Position numbers and translations under genes: made by a program
Source: Carya illinoinensis
Lineage: Eukaryota; Streptophyta; Magnoliopsida; Fagales; Juglandaceae
Direction of reading: 5' to 3'
DNA length: 64,000 nt
Assembly: GCF_018687715.1 (NCBI RefSeq)
Contig: NC_056765.1
Location: 6,126,501-6,190,500 of the forward strand
Shown here: positions 49,890 through 61,229 of the stretch, piece by piece
Layout: every line of letters starts with the position of its first letter
Numbering within the stretch: the first letter of the stretch is position 1
The notes under the pieces: generated by a model
What the model was told of the DNA's origin: nothing
Databases searched by the model: none
What the model saw: only the letters and a program-made list of their open reading frames with translations

Positions 49890-50167
49890 TGTTATAAAAA
49901 TGGAAAAAATAGTATTAATTTGTTATAAAACTTGAGAGAGAGATAGAGCTCAGAGAAGTTATAAAACTTATGAATTTCTTAAATAATTCAACGATATATA
50001 TAGGCGTACAAAGGGGACTATGCTAGCTCACTATGCTAGTACTATGCACTATACATATGTCGGCCAATTCACTATGTTAGTACTATGCTAGCACTATGCA
50101 CTATGCATTTGATAGCTAGTTCAAGGTGGTCATACAATTTATTTTACAACAATGTTATTTTACAACA
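49890..50167 (-). repeat. 3' LTR of the 50-54 kb copia element
   Basis: 278 bp with TGTTATAA...TTACAACA ends on the plus strand. Inside, CTATGCTAGTACTATGCA-like words recur at about 50,020-50,110. Immediately outside lies the purine tract (plus strand CTCCCCCTTT). Confidence 0.75.
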
Positions 50168-50389
50168 CTCCCCCTTTGGATGACCACATATAATGAATAT
50201 GCCTCGTTAAAACCTTGCCAAGGAAAAACCCTGTGGGAAAAAACCAATGGCGAAGGAAAAAGAGTATAATATTCATGTGTACCGTAAAATGCTTTAAGAT
50301 TGCCTCATTAAAACCTTGCAAAGGAAAACCTAGTGGGAAAAAACCTTAGCGAAGGAAAAAGAGTACAATCAGTATAAGTCTTCAAGACA

Positions 50390-51784
50390 TTACTCCCCCT
50401 GAAAAGTGCATGATAAAAGGTCTTCAAGTCTTCGCATTCCAATGTTCTGCACAATCTTCTTAAATGTTGCAGTTGGTAATGCTTTTGTGAATAAATCTGT
50501 CAGATTATCACTTGATCGTATCTGCTTGATTTTAATTTCACATTTCTCTTGAAGTTCATGAGTATAAAAGAATTTAGGTGAAATATGTTTGGTTCTATCA
50601 CTTTTGATATATCCTCCTCTAATTTGAGTAATACAAGCAGCATTATCTTCGTATAAAGTTGTTGGACTATCATTAATCACTTGAAGACCACACTTTTCTT
50701 GAATATGTTGGATCATTGATCTTAGCCAAATACATTCTCGACTTGCTTCATGAATTGCAATGATCTCTCTATGTGGATCTGAAAGATAACCTGCATCTGC
50801 ATATCCAACTAATTGTGGACTTGAACCATGTTGATAAAATAATCTCATATCAACCGTACCTCGAAGGTATCGAAGGATATGTTTAATGTCATTCCAATGT
50901 CTTCGAGTTGGTGTGGAACTATATTTTGCAAGTAAATTAACTGAAAATGCAATATCAGGCCGAGTGCAATTTGCAAGATACATCAGGGCTCCAATTGCAC
51001 TGAGATAAGGTATTTCAGAACCAATAATTTCTTCATTGTCTTCACAAGGACGAAATGGATCCTTCTGCACATCAAGTGATCGAACAACCATTGGAGTACT
51101 AAGGGGATGAGCTTTGTCCATGTAAAAGTGTTTCAAGACTTTCTCTGTATAATTTGACTGATGAATGAGAATTCCATTTAGCAAATGCTCGAGCTGCATG
51201 CCGAGACAAAATTTCGTTTTGCCAAGATCCTTCATTTCAAATTCATTCTTTAAGTATGTAGCGGTTCTTCTGATCTCTTTAGGAGTTCCAACAAGATTTA
51301 GACCATCAACATAAACCGCAATAATAACAAATCTGGAGTCTGATTTCTTAATAAAAACACATGGGCATATTGGATTATTCTCAAATCCTTCTTTCAATAG
51401 ATATTCGCTAAGGCGTTTATACCACATGCGTCCGGATTGCTTTAACCAATATAAAGATCTTTGAAACTTAATAGAATACATAATTCTGGATGTACTTAGA
51501 TTAGAAGCTTCATGCATTTTATATCTTTTAGGGATTTTCATATATATGTCATGATCTAATGATCCATATAAATATGCAGTGACCACATCCATCAATTGCA
51601 TATTCAATCTTTTTATAACTGCCAAACTGATCAAATATCTGAATGTGATTGCATCCATAACAGGAGAGTATGTTTCCTCATAATCACGGTTTCTGCAGGA
51701 AACCTTGTGCAACAAGTCGTGCTTTATATCGCATAATTTCATTGCTTTCATTACGCTTACGTATAAATACCCATTTATATCCAA
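50390..51784 (-). pseudogene. Copia RT and RNase H with damaged active sites
   Basis: 464 codons. RT motifs include YEETYSPVM, DVVTAYLYGSLDHDIYMKIP and YWLKQSGRMWYKRL. The catalytic block reads YVDGLN where the family has YVDD, so the second Asp is lost. RNase H starts at LVGYADAGYLSDPH but then jumps directly to EIIAIHEASRECIWL, deleting about 40 residues that normally hold the SW(R/K)S.KQ block. It resumes with LYEDNAACI and ends KALPTATFKKIV. The first 40 codons are out of the family frame, pointing to a frameshift near 51,690. Confidence 0.85.
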
Positions 51785-51881
51785 CAGGCATTACACCCTT
51801 TGGTGTTTGTATAATTGGTCCAAAGACCTCTCGCTTTGCTAGCGAGTTTAATTCAGCTTTAATAGCTGATTTCCATTTTGG

Positions 51882-52352
51882 TCAGTCATCTCTACGTCGA
51901 CATTCTTCGACAGTTCTTGGCTCAATTTCTTCATTACTTCTGGTAATGTCAAGAGCCATTTTATATGAAAATATGTTGTCGACAACAGTTTTATTTCTAT
52001 TCAAAATTTCTCTTGTACTCATGAAATGTATCGAGATCTCGTTATTTTCAGGTACCTGTCCCTCTTCAAGGGAAGACATTTCATGAAATACCTCTTCAGG
52101 AGGTTCTTTCTCAGGAGATTTACTCTCTTCAGGAGCATCAATTACTCTTATGGCCTGTGTTGGTATGGACTCTTCAGGAGTACCAAATTCATTTTGTATT
52201 TTCCTCTTCCGAGGAATTTTGTCCTTAGCACCAATAGGCCGTCCACGCTTCAGGCGTATCTTAGACTCGCCTATTGCTATTTTGACAACTTGTCCTTCAG
52301 GGACTGCAATCCTTGCTGGAACATTAACAGCAGGAATATATGATTTTACCAC
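51882..52352 (-). pseudogene. Copia integrase-RT linker
   Basis: 156 codons between integrase and RT. Contains a basic AT-hook-like KRGRPIGAKDKIPRKRK and an acidic Pro/Glu-rich stretch, the usual variable linker with LKRGRP..AKD found in one copia lineage. It ends at a stop 5' of the PKWKSAIKAELNSL block, so the polyprotein frame is interrupted. Confidence 0.75.
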
Positions 52353-52382
52353 ACCTTTAGTGTCAGTAAATACATCCGGTAA

Positions 52383-53873
52383 TTAGTTTGCAACACTTTG
52401 CAAATGAATAATCTTTTGAACTTCTAGATTACATTCTTTTATACGAGGATCAAATTGGGAAAGAGCTTTATTTTCCCAAGTAATTTCCTGTCGTGCTTCA
52501 GGCACCGACTTCTCATTACCCAATGTTGGAAAAATGGATTCGTCAAAATCACAATCCTCAAAACGTGCCTTAAACATTTCCCCTGTAAGAGGCTCAAGGT
52601 ATCTGATAATAGATGGAGAATCAAACCCAACATATATCCCAAGTCTACATTGAGGGCCCATCTTTGTACGTTGTGGAGGTGCAATTGGAACACATACAGT
52701 ACATCCAAAAATGCGAAGATGAGAAATATTTGGTTGCTGACCAAATGCAAGCTGTAATGGTGAATATTTGTGATATGCTGATGGCCTAACTTGAATTAAT
52801 GATGCTGCATGAATTATAGCATGTCCCCAAGCAGAAATAGGAAGATTTGATTTCATGAGTAAAGGTCTAGCGATTAGCTGAAGCCTTTTAATCAATGATT
52901 CAGCTAAACCATTTTGAGTGTGTGTGTGGGCAACTGGATGTTCAACATCTATTCCTATTGACATGCAATAATTACCAAAAGCTTGAGATGTAAATTCTCC
53001 TGCATTGTCCAATCGAATAGTTTTAATTGGATAGTCAGGGAATTGTGCTCGTAGCTTAATTATTTGTGCAAGAAGTTTAGCAAATGCAACATTTCTAGTG
53101 GAAAGTAGACAAACATGTGACCATCGACTTGATGCATCAATTAAAACCATAAAATATCTGAACGGTCCACTTGATGGTTGAATAGGCCCACATATATCCC
53201 CATGAATCCTTTGTAAAAAAGATGGAGATTCAAAAACAACCTTTGAGATAGATGGTTTGATAATCAACTTACCTTGAGAACATACAGAGCATGGATATTC
53301 ATTGGGTAAGATAATCTTCTGATTCTTTAGGGGATGCCCATACGAATTATCAATTATTCGTCTCATCATTATTGATCCCGGATGTCCAAGGCGATCATGC
53401 CAAGTCATAAATATTTTGGGATCAATGCACTTCTGGTGCATTATAACATGTGATTCAATTGTTCTCATTTCTGTATAATACAATCCAGATGAGAGGGCAG
53501 ACAGTTTTTCTAATACGAGCTTCTGGCTCGAAATTATTTTAGTAATGAGAAGATGCTCTTTCTTGTCTTCGTTAATGTTTTCAATATGACAACCATTACG
53601 ACGTATATCTTTAAAACTTAATAAATTTCTTCTGGATTGTGAAGAAAATAGAGCATCATCAATACAAAATTTGGTGCCATTAGGCAACACAATATAAGCT
53701 CTTCCGAAACCTTCAATTAGATTCGATGAACCAGAAATGGTATGAACATAGGCTTTACACAATGTTAGATTTTGAAAATATTTTTTATCCTTAAGAATTG
53801 TGAGTTGTAGCACTGTCAGCCAGACATATATCTCTATTATTCATCTCAGAGATAGAAAGTTCCTCAATAAGAC
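52383..53873 (-). pseudogene. Copia protease end and integrase
   Basis: Starts with the protease motif ADSATTH at about 53,825, followed by a frameshift (about 2 nt lost) before the frame that runs from 53,813 to 52,383. That frame has GAG-pre-integrase (FMTWHDRLGHPGSIMMRRII), a zinc-binding-like H..C..C cluster (CSVCSQGK), and the integrase core. Its acidic residues are visible in HGDICGPIQP, IRLDNAGEFTS and the NGLAESLIKRLQ block, so the D,D,E triad looks kept. Integration of cDNA would be its role; the 5' loss makes it inactive. Confidence 0.85.
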
Positions 53874-53899
53874 TCATGATTCTACAAAATATATAAAAC

Positions 53900-54253
53900 T
53901 TTCATTACTACAAAACATTGCAGAATAAAACTATTTTACAATAATATGAAGGAAATACATTAATTAAAAAGGAACACTTAGGCCATTTCATTGAACTAAC
54001 GAAGGGATACAAGGAGGAAGTTCCTCCATAGTTATAATAAAATCAGAAATGGTAAGAGCATATTTTGCTAATAAGTGGGATATGGTGTTGCCATTTCTCC
54101 TAACATGAGAAACACTCCACTTAGCAAAAGATATGAGGCAAATTCGAGTCTCACATAAGAACATACTAAAGCTACTCTAGGCTTCATTTTCTTCTTGAAG
54201 AGCCTTTGTTACTTGCAGTGAGTCCCTCACCAATACAATTTGAGACAATCCCA
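53900..54253 (-). mobile_element. LINE 3' end (RNase H C terminus), right half displaced by a CACTA
   Basis: Minus strand from 54,253: LSQIVLVRDSLQVTKALQEENEA, then FAKWSVSHVRRNGNTISHLLAKYAL, the end of the LINE RNase H domain, and a 3' UTR to about 53,900. It continues the LINE found at 62,941-64,000. Several stops indicate an old copy. Confidence 0.75.
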
Positions 54254-54283
54254 CACTACAACAAAAATAGGTTTTAGTGACAG
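54254..54283 (+). repeat. Left terminal inverted repeat of the 8.7-kb CACTA
   Basis: Begins CACTACAACAAAAATAGG and ends TTTTAGTGACAG; pairs with 62,911-62,940. The GTGACAG portion recurs nearby (GTGACGG, GTCACG) in the first 230 bp. Confidence 0.93.
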
Positions 54284-54454
54284 ATGAAACTGTCACAAGA
54301 AATGGGAAAAACGTCACGAAATACATTTGATGACGGTTTCTGACCGTCACCACCACTGTCACGTAATGTGCGTCACGGATTACATTTGGTGATAGTTTAC
54401 TATACAAGCGTCACTAAAAATATTTTTAGTGACGCTTGGAGATGTGCCGTTTGA

Positions 54455-54900
54455 AATAACGTTCGAACGTATCATTTTCTGTGACGGTTAGAATCTGTCA
54501 CAGAAAATTACGTTCGAACATAAAATATTACGTTCAAACATAAAAAAGACGAGTTGACATCCGAACGAGAAAAGGTAACGTTTGTTGATTATAGTTCGGA
54601 CGTATAATGTAAATGTTCGAACGTTTATATGTGCGAACGTTACGTTCAAATCTCGAATCCAACGAAAATGAAATAATGTCCGAACATTTGTATCATAACG
54701 TTCGGACGTTAATTCGAATGTTAAGAGAGTAGAGTTCGAATGTAAAGTGTACGTTCGGATGTTTGGAACGTTAAACTTTTTTGACATTCGAACATTTTTT
54801 TAACTTGGGTTTAAACATTCGAACGTTTTCTTACTATTTTGTATAGTTACGTTCGTGTAATACTGTTGAAACGTATTTTATTTACATTCGAACATACATA
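54455..54900. promoter_or_regulatory. Left subterminal cluster of ACGTNCGNACGT palindromes
   Basis: At least a dozen exact or near matches, for example ACGTTCGAACGT at 54,459-54,470, ATGTTCGAACGT near 54,613, ACGTTCGGACGT near 54,698, and decayed forms such as ACGTTCAAACAT. In CACTA elements clustered subterminal repeats are the binding sites of the tnpA product. The assignment here is by position and repetition. Confidence 0.7.
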
Positions 54901-55065
54901 TCAGAAATGCTAAACTCATCCACTTAATAAACAAGCCAATTGTTTCATATTACAGTACATATTTCACAACCAACATTGTTTGAAACTGTTTTCAAATTAG
55001 ATGTTAAAAACGTAATACACAAATAAAATTCATTTCTTTTTCTTTCCTCGCCCAACACGATTCTG

Positions 55066-56708
55066 TTACAATGACATAACACGCTCCATTTGCAGCATCA
55101 TCTCCCGCTGCACTTGCTCTTGGAGCTCACTACGGATTCTTTCCTCCTGGTCTCTTTGTTGGTCCTGCAAACGCATCTCTAAATGAGACTGTCGCTCTAA
55201 GAGGGACTCCAACTCCTGCTGTCTAGACCTCATATACTCATTCTCACATCGTCCAGCTTCTAAATCTTTGGTAAGATTATTAATTTGTGATGTTGATGAG
55301 GTTAAGAAAGATGAACCGGAATGCTTGAAAGATCGTCCCAAACCTCTTGCCATACTAGAGTTGGGCCCAAGCACCTGTGTTAAAATGTCCAAGTCACTAG
55401 GAGAGGATTCCCCAGAAGCTGACTGCATCTCCATCATTTTTTCCTGCAGTTTGAAAGATCAAAACACACAATAAGTAACATATTAAAAGAAATACAAATA
55501 AAAAATAATTTAATCACATGTGCAATAATTTATTTAACAAAAGGAACACCGCTTACATAATTAATTGCAGCTGCAAGATCCATCCACTCACTATGCTCAT
55601 TAGTGTGAGCAGCAGTATAGACATGAACGAGGAAAAAGTTTCAGGATCATCATGTTTCTAAGAAAACGACATTAGCAATTTGAAAAAGACAGTGTTAGTA
55701 CTTATATAAAAGAATAATAAGAAAAAATATGAATTATTGAGTTTATTAATTACCATTTTTTCAGCAAGACGATGGAATGATCTTGAACCAGCACGATGGT
55801 GAATAGTCAGAGCAGATCTATTATTTGCATTTGTAGAACTTAAGTGCTACAAAAATAATTCCCACCGTTAATTGTAATATATGTACATACATATAATATA
55901 AACAACAAATATAAAGGTAAATAATTATAGAAAATAAATCTAGAATACCTGATATTCTGAAGAGGTAAAAAGATCACAACACTTTATCCAGTCGTCTAAT
56001 TTCATCTGCTGGAAAGGGCACTGTGCAGCCTCTTCAAACATCTCAAATTTCTTGAAATGGTTGTGACATCGTCCCTTGTGACGTCGGAATAGTGTAGCCA
56101 TTAACTCATTCACAGTTCTCAAATCCACGCTACGACCAAAGTCGAGGTCAAATTCATCCTAATTATAAATTAATTACGTTAAAAATATGATAAACTAATG
56201 TATATGAAAAAATGATATAATAAGTAAACTCACCAGCACACGACTCCGAATGTGTTCCTTAATCTCATTCGGCACATCTCTCCAGGAGCGCACATAAAAT
56301 GGAGTGTAAGCTCGAACTACTGTGCCAATATAGAAGGAAAGTGCTGCTGTACTATCATTCACTCCTCCAGTGGAATTATCAGGAATTGTGATTATCAGTT
56401 TACCATACCTTCGATTTTTCTCAAGTGAGATGCCGCGTGTATAACCACGACCGCGACGAGCAGATGCATCAACTAATAGATGATAGTATAATTGTAAAGG
56501 TTATATATATTATTTATTGAAACAAACCGCTTGATTATATATAGTATTAATGTAAACATTCCTTACTGGTAGGTGTCGACTGTGCATCGTTCTCTGTAAT
56601 GTTAACTTCATCTTCGGGAACGGACTCCTCAGGTGGGGAGTCCTCAATGGGTTCCGGACGTGGACTCGGTGGAGGAGGTACATTTCTCCTTTGTCTTTTT
56701 GGCGGCAT
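55066..56708 (-). pseudogene. tnpA-like gene (Transposase_24 family), six exons, one frameshift
   Basis: Exons I resolve: 56,708-56,567 (MPPKRQRRNVPPPPSPRP, then acidic), about 56,475-56,234 (DASARRGRGYTRG, LEKNRRYGKLIITIPD, FYVRSWRDVPNEIKEHI), 56,158-55,949 (DEFDLDFGRSVD, RRHKGRCHNHFKKF), 55,846-55,754 (NRSALTIHHRAGSRSFHRL), about 55,660-55,575 (HDDPETFSSF then, one frame over, AAHTNEHSEWMDLAAAINY) and 55,443-55,066. The last exon ends in a Gln/Glu-rich coiled coil. This is the usual order of a CACTA accessory DNA-binding protein. A single shift near 55,625 interrupts it, although a different splice choice might bypass this. It is the likely partner of the palindrome clusters in the same element. 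Confidence 0.75.
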
Positions 56709-56810
56709 ACTTGAAAATGATTATATATAACAAAAAAATATTATTAGAATAAATTTATATTGATTATAAAATTCTATTATAGCTGTATATGAATAAACAT
56801 TTTAGTACTT

Positions 56811-57640
56811 TTAGTCTTCATCTTTGGATGTATTTTCCATGTTTGTTTCAGAATCTCTCTGTATAACATCTTCGTCATCATCATCAAGCTCTTCTTCGTC
56901 ATCCTTATCCACTTCCCCTTCGGATTCTTGTTCGTCTTCTTCTTCTGACTCTTCTTCTGTACTTTTCTCACTTTCTTCAATTGAATGACAATTTAATGAA
57001 GACAGGTCGAAATGGATGAGTGGGACATCATCTCTACATAAGGGGAGCAACTCGAGTGCACCGAGGTCAACAAATAAGTTAATACCCCCTCCTCCATCTT
57101 CCTGGTAGGCCTCTACATTTGGAGTGTCATCTTCATCTCCACTATTATCATAATCTGCACTCACTCCTACTTCATATATATTTCGAGGGACAAATTTTTG
57201 TACAACTCGCCAAGTTATCTCTCCACTATTTTCATCAGCACTTTTCATTAGATCAATCAAGTAATAGATTTGAGTAGCTTGACAAGCCAATACGAATGGA
57301 TCATCTTCGTACCATTTAGATGCAGTATTGACACTCGTAAAATGATTATCCCTATATATCGAATTCCGACCACCGCCTAGATCCCACCAATCACATTTAA
57401 AGACATATGTTATAGACCCACCCAGATATTTCAATCCGATAATATCACGAATGATACCATAATAATCAATATCATCTGTTTCATGACTCCCCTCGACCAA
57501 GACACCACAGTTTTGAGTTTTTCTATTACGTTCACGGTCCAGAGTATGGAATCTATAACCTCGAACTGTGCATGCAGTGTATCGAAGTGCTCTGTTTGAT
57601 GGACCATGGGCCAATGCATACAATTCAAAAGATACTAATA
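56811..57640 (-). pseudogene. C-terminal tnpD remnant (DUF4216 and acidic tail)
   Basis: Starts at an acceptor-like ATTAG near 57,636 and reads ELYALAHGPSNRALRYTAC, RFHTLDRERNRKTQNCGVL, VFKCDWWDLG, FVLACQATQIYYL and WRVVQKFVPRNIYEV. This is the DUF4216 module that ends CACTA transposases, followed by a long Glu/Asp tail to the stop at 56,811. The frame is open. What normally precedes it (associated domain, Transposase_21, DUF4218) is replaced by about 0.7 kb of AT-rich DNA, so the catalytic part is deleted. Whether the remnant is translated from the leader near 58.4 kb is open. Confidence 0.75.
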
Positions 57641-57644
57641 ACAC

Positions 57645-58375
57645 TATACTATATATTATTAGATAAAATATTTATTATTATTGAGCTATTAGATTTTTAG
57701 GAATTATTATTTTATAATAATTATATATTAATAATTGTTAATATATAATATAAATACTTATTTATATTATAATTTTAGTAATACGAATTTTTATATATAC
57801 TATATAGTTATGCCTTATAATTGACACTTAGTAATATATCTAATTTATTATATTAGTTATTTAACTAATTATATAGATAATAGTTTTAATCGTAATATTA
57901 TAATTTAGAATTATCGTTATTATAAATTATATACTATTTATTTTTATTTTTACACAAATAATCACACTATTTATTTTTATCGAAATTGTTATATATATTC
58001 TTTAATCACAACATATTACTAAAATAGACACATAAATTTACAAATAATTATTATTCCAAAACATATACTATACTAAAACATTATCACATTAAGAATAAAC
58101 ATATTCAATAATAATAATTTTTCATTTTAATTCATCCAAACAACACAATCCATATCACAAATTAAATCTACAATAAAATGTAACAATAGAGTTTAGTATA
58201 TATACCTTGTGCTTTAAAGAAATTCCTCTTCAAAAATCACAACTTTTCAACAATTCACAACAAATGATCCTTCAAAAAATACACAATACTAGTTAGTTAA
58301 ATATATATAAAAAAAACATTGATAATTATCATGTAAATTACAAATAAAAAATGAGAAATTTTTTTTATCTTAATG
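57645..58375 (-). other. AT-rich spacer between tnpD remnant and its leader
   Basis: Very AT-rich (TATA/ATTA words) with no coding sequence. It occupies the place of the deleted transposase exons or an intron. Confidence 0.5.
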
Positions 58376-58389
58376 CTTAAAACTATACC

Positions 58390-58525
58390 TTTGCAAACTC
58401 TCTCTCACTATAACCCTCCACTTCTTCTCTCCCTCTCTCTAAAACTCTCTCTGTCTCTCACTCTAACACGCATAGAGGAAAGCAAAAATGAGTCTGCTTT
58501 CCCGTGCGTGAAAGTTTTATATTCT
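58390..58525 (-). promoter_or_regulatory. Minus-strand TATA box and GA-rich leader exon with donor
   Basis: On the minus strand ATATAAAACTTT (58,522-58,511) is followed by a purine-rich leader (GAGAGACAGAGAGAG) and a good donor TTTGCAAAG|GTATAG near 58,390. This looks like the promoter and non-coding first exon of the tnpD/tnpA unit. The palindrome cluster lies just upstream of it. Confidence 0.5.
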
Positions 58526-58539
58526 GCTTGTTATGCAGT

Positions 58540-58805
58540 TAATGTTCGGACGTTCATTAATGAACGTTCGAACGTTTAATTTTCCGTGCGAACGTTTATG
58601 CAGTAACGTTCGAACGTATAATTATCCCGCCCAGCAATTATATAGTACGTTCGCACATATGATTCTCCAACCTATGTATTCGACTATAACATTCAAACGT
58701 TTATATAGTACGTTAGAACGTACTGTTTAAATTTGGTTTCAGCGGGAAATTTCCCTCCGAATTTATTATAACGTCCGAACGTTTCACATGAAGGTTCGAA
58801 CGTAA
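58540..58805. promoter_or_regulatory. Internal ACGTNCGNACGT cluster upstream of the minus-strand unit
   Basis: Includes AACGTTCGAACGTT-like copies near 58,562, 58,605 and 58,770, plus CGTGCGAACGT, CGTTCGCACAT and GGTTCGAACGT variants. This is the same motif family as at the element ends. Confidence 0.65.
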
Positions 58806-60080
58806 ATATTATTATTTACATATTAGAATTTAGTATATTCCTCATAATATATTTATATATTAAATTATAAATTATACAATATTAATTAATATATAATTTG
58901 TACCAATTATAATATATATAACACAAGTATTATATAAGAACGTACTATATATATTATAACTTTATATTAACTAATAATATAAAATATATTTTACATTATA
59001 ACTATAATATAATAAGTATATTATATATTATAGTTATAACAAGTATATTATAATATATTATATAGGAAAAATTGTATATTATACTAGTATAATAGTACTT
59101 TAATATAGTATATCTACTAACTATATTAAAGTAATATAGTTATTAGATAATATAGTATAAGTATTATATAATATATTATCTATATTATAGTCTATAATAT
59201 GGTATAAGTATTATATAGTATGTTATCTATATATAATAACTATATAATATAGTATAATATATTATATAGTAAATATATTAACTATATAATATACTACTAG
59301 TACTATGTTATATATACTTTATATATATATATATAAAGTATATATTAACTATATATACTTTATATATATATCATACTATACATATACTTTATATGTATAT
59401 AGTATATATATTATATACTATATATTACTATATACTACATACTATAGTTATTATATAGATACTATAGTATATTAACTTTGGATATATAAATAACTCTATA
59501 TACTACTATATCATATATACTATATATATTAACATATTAAATAGTATATAATATATATATTAATATTATTACAATAATATATACAATAATATTATATAAT
59601 TATTATACAAGTATACACTAGATATTATATAAATTTCAATTTTGGTTTTGAAAGAGATAAACAAAAATACCAATTGAAAGAATAAGTTCAATTGAAAGTT
59701 TTTGATTCAGCAATTATTATCATTATAAATAGTAACAAAAAAATAGAGTGACATAGGTAAGAAATCAATTCATCATCTGTGATATCTATTCATCTCGTGA
59801 TTCTGAATCAACAGATTCGATTCATTGTGCAACTCTTAAAAACAAACGTACGTATACTATATACTATAAGATTCGATTCATTGTATAATATATAGTATAT
59901 ATAATATAATATATAATAACATACGTATATATATTATTATAGTATATAGTATATTACATAATATTATACATTATATAATATATAATATATCATATATCAT
60001 ATTATATAGTAATATATAGATAATATAATATATATTATATTAATATATTAAATAATATATATAATATAATATATAGTGTA
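58806..60080. repeat. Extremely AT-rich core of the 8.7-kb CACTA
   Basis: About 1.3 kb made almost wholly of TATA, ATAT and ACTATA words with many short self-complementary runs. It separates the two divergent promoter regions. Only one short, more complex island is seen (about 59,630-59,850). No ORF. Confidence 0.85.
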
Positions 60081-60084
60081 AAAA

Positions 60085-60245
60085 ACGTGCGAATGTTATA
60101 ATTCAAACGTTCGGACGTATTGATTAACGTCCGAACGTGTACGTTATACGTTCGCACGTATGACTCTCAGTCTGAACGTATAATACATAACGTTCGCATG
60201 TAGATGAAACGTTCGAACGTTAATTAATTAACGTTCAAACGTTAA
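60085..60245. promoter_or_regulatory. Internal ACGTNCGNACGT cluster upstream of the plus-strand unit
   Basis: Dense copies, for example ACGTTCGGACGT, ACGTCCGAACGT, ACGTTCGCACGT and ACGTTCGAACGT, packed into 160 bp and ending 4 bp before a TATA box. A further, looser group continues at 60,620-60,990, downstream of the leader. Confidence 0.7.
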
Positions 60246-60248
60246 CTG

Positions 60249-60375
60249 TATATAAAGCCAGGCCCGACAGTTTCCAGGCCATTTCTCGCACTAAAACTCT
60301 CACTCTCTCTTCCTCTTCGCCACTCACGCCGCCACAACCGTCGTCATACGCCACCGCAACCATCACCAAAAGGTA
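60249..60375 (+). promoter_or_regulatory. Plus-strand TATA box and leader exon with donor
   Basis: TATATAAAG at 60,249-60,257 is followed about 35 bp later by a CT-rich, GC-rich leader (CACTCTCTCTTCCTCTTCG) and the donor AAAAG|GTAATG near 60,372. It mirrors the minus-strand unit at 58.4-58.5 kb. The first coding exon would begin by 61,230 after an intron of roughly 0.85 kb. Confidence 0.55.
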
Positions 60376-60619
60376 ATGTCTCCTCTCCCTCTTCTATTTA
60401 GTACCATTTTAATCGGTGGGTTTCAAAAATTCGATTCGAAACCCACCGTAGGCCGGTTATTGTGCACCCATTTCCGGCCACCATTCGTCGTAAATTGATA
60501 AAATAAGACCGTAGAAACATTCCCCACTGTTAGTAGATGCTTATTTTCGTTGTTTGTGGCTTCGAAACATGCGTTTCAAAGCTTTCGGTAATGGCTGAGT
60601 TGACTCAACGATTCTGTGT

Positions 60620-60990
60620 CATAACGTTCAGACGTCACGACACAACGTCCGAACGTGTGACCTTTAGTATTCTTTATGTTCGCACGTTAAATTGTGACGT
60701 GCAAATGTATTTTTTTATGTGCGAACATTTTTATCCAACGCTTTAACAGAACGTTGGATAAAACGTTCGAAAGTAAACCGTTGGTCTTCTTCGGCTAGTA
60801 AGAACGTCCGAACGTATGACGGTTCAAATTCATTACGTCCGAACGTTTATATCATACGTTCGGACGTAATAAACTCATTCGTACGTTTTTATCAAACATT
60901 TGAATGATACGTTCGATTGTAACGTCCGAACGTATCATCTTTGTAAATTCGCACGTGATAGTTTTAATTTTAACGTGCGAACGTACTTTC
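60620..60990. promoter_or_regulatory. Further ACGTNCGNACGT-type copies in the plus-strand leader intron
   Basis: Copies such as ACGTCCGAACGT, ACGTTCGGACGT and ACGTGCGAACGT at irregular spacing, together with decayed versions. Confidence 0.65.
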
Positions 60991-61229
60991 AATAACTTTC
61001 AAACGTTTCCTATTAAAATATTTTTATATTGTTTCTTTTTATTATTATTATTTTAGATATTGAAAAAGTAAAATTATTTAAAAATTTTACTGCCAAAATA
61101 ATGTAAATGTGTAAGGATGATATTTTAATTTTCTGTATAATCCATATATGTCATAATACGTATGTATCTATGGTTCTAATCTTTTTTTTTAAAATATTAT
61201 AACTTCTATTTTTTTTTAATTTTTAATAT

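Larger units (their letters stand above)
49890..53880 (-). mobile_element. 5'-truncated Ty1/copia element with 3' LTR
   Basis: On the minus strand the order is end of protease, integrase, linker, RT, RNase H, purine tract AAAGGGGGAG and a 3' LTR at 50,167-49,890. Gag and the 5' LTR are missing: the element begins just before the protease motif at about 53,880, next to the 3' end of a LINE. Frames are interrupted by a small number of indels and deletions. The (AT)-poor, distinct integrase and linker show it is a different lineage from both other copia elements in the window. Confidence 0.88.
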
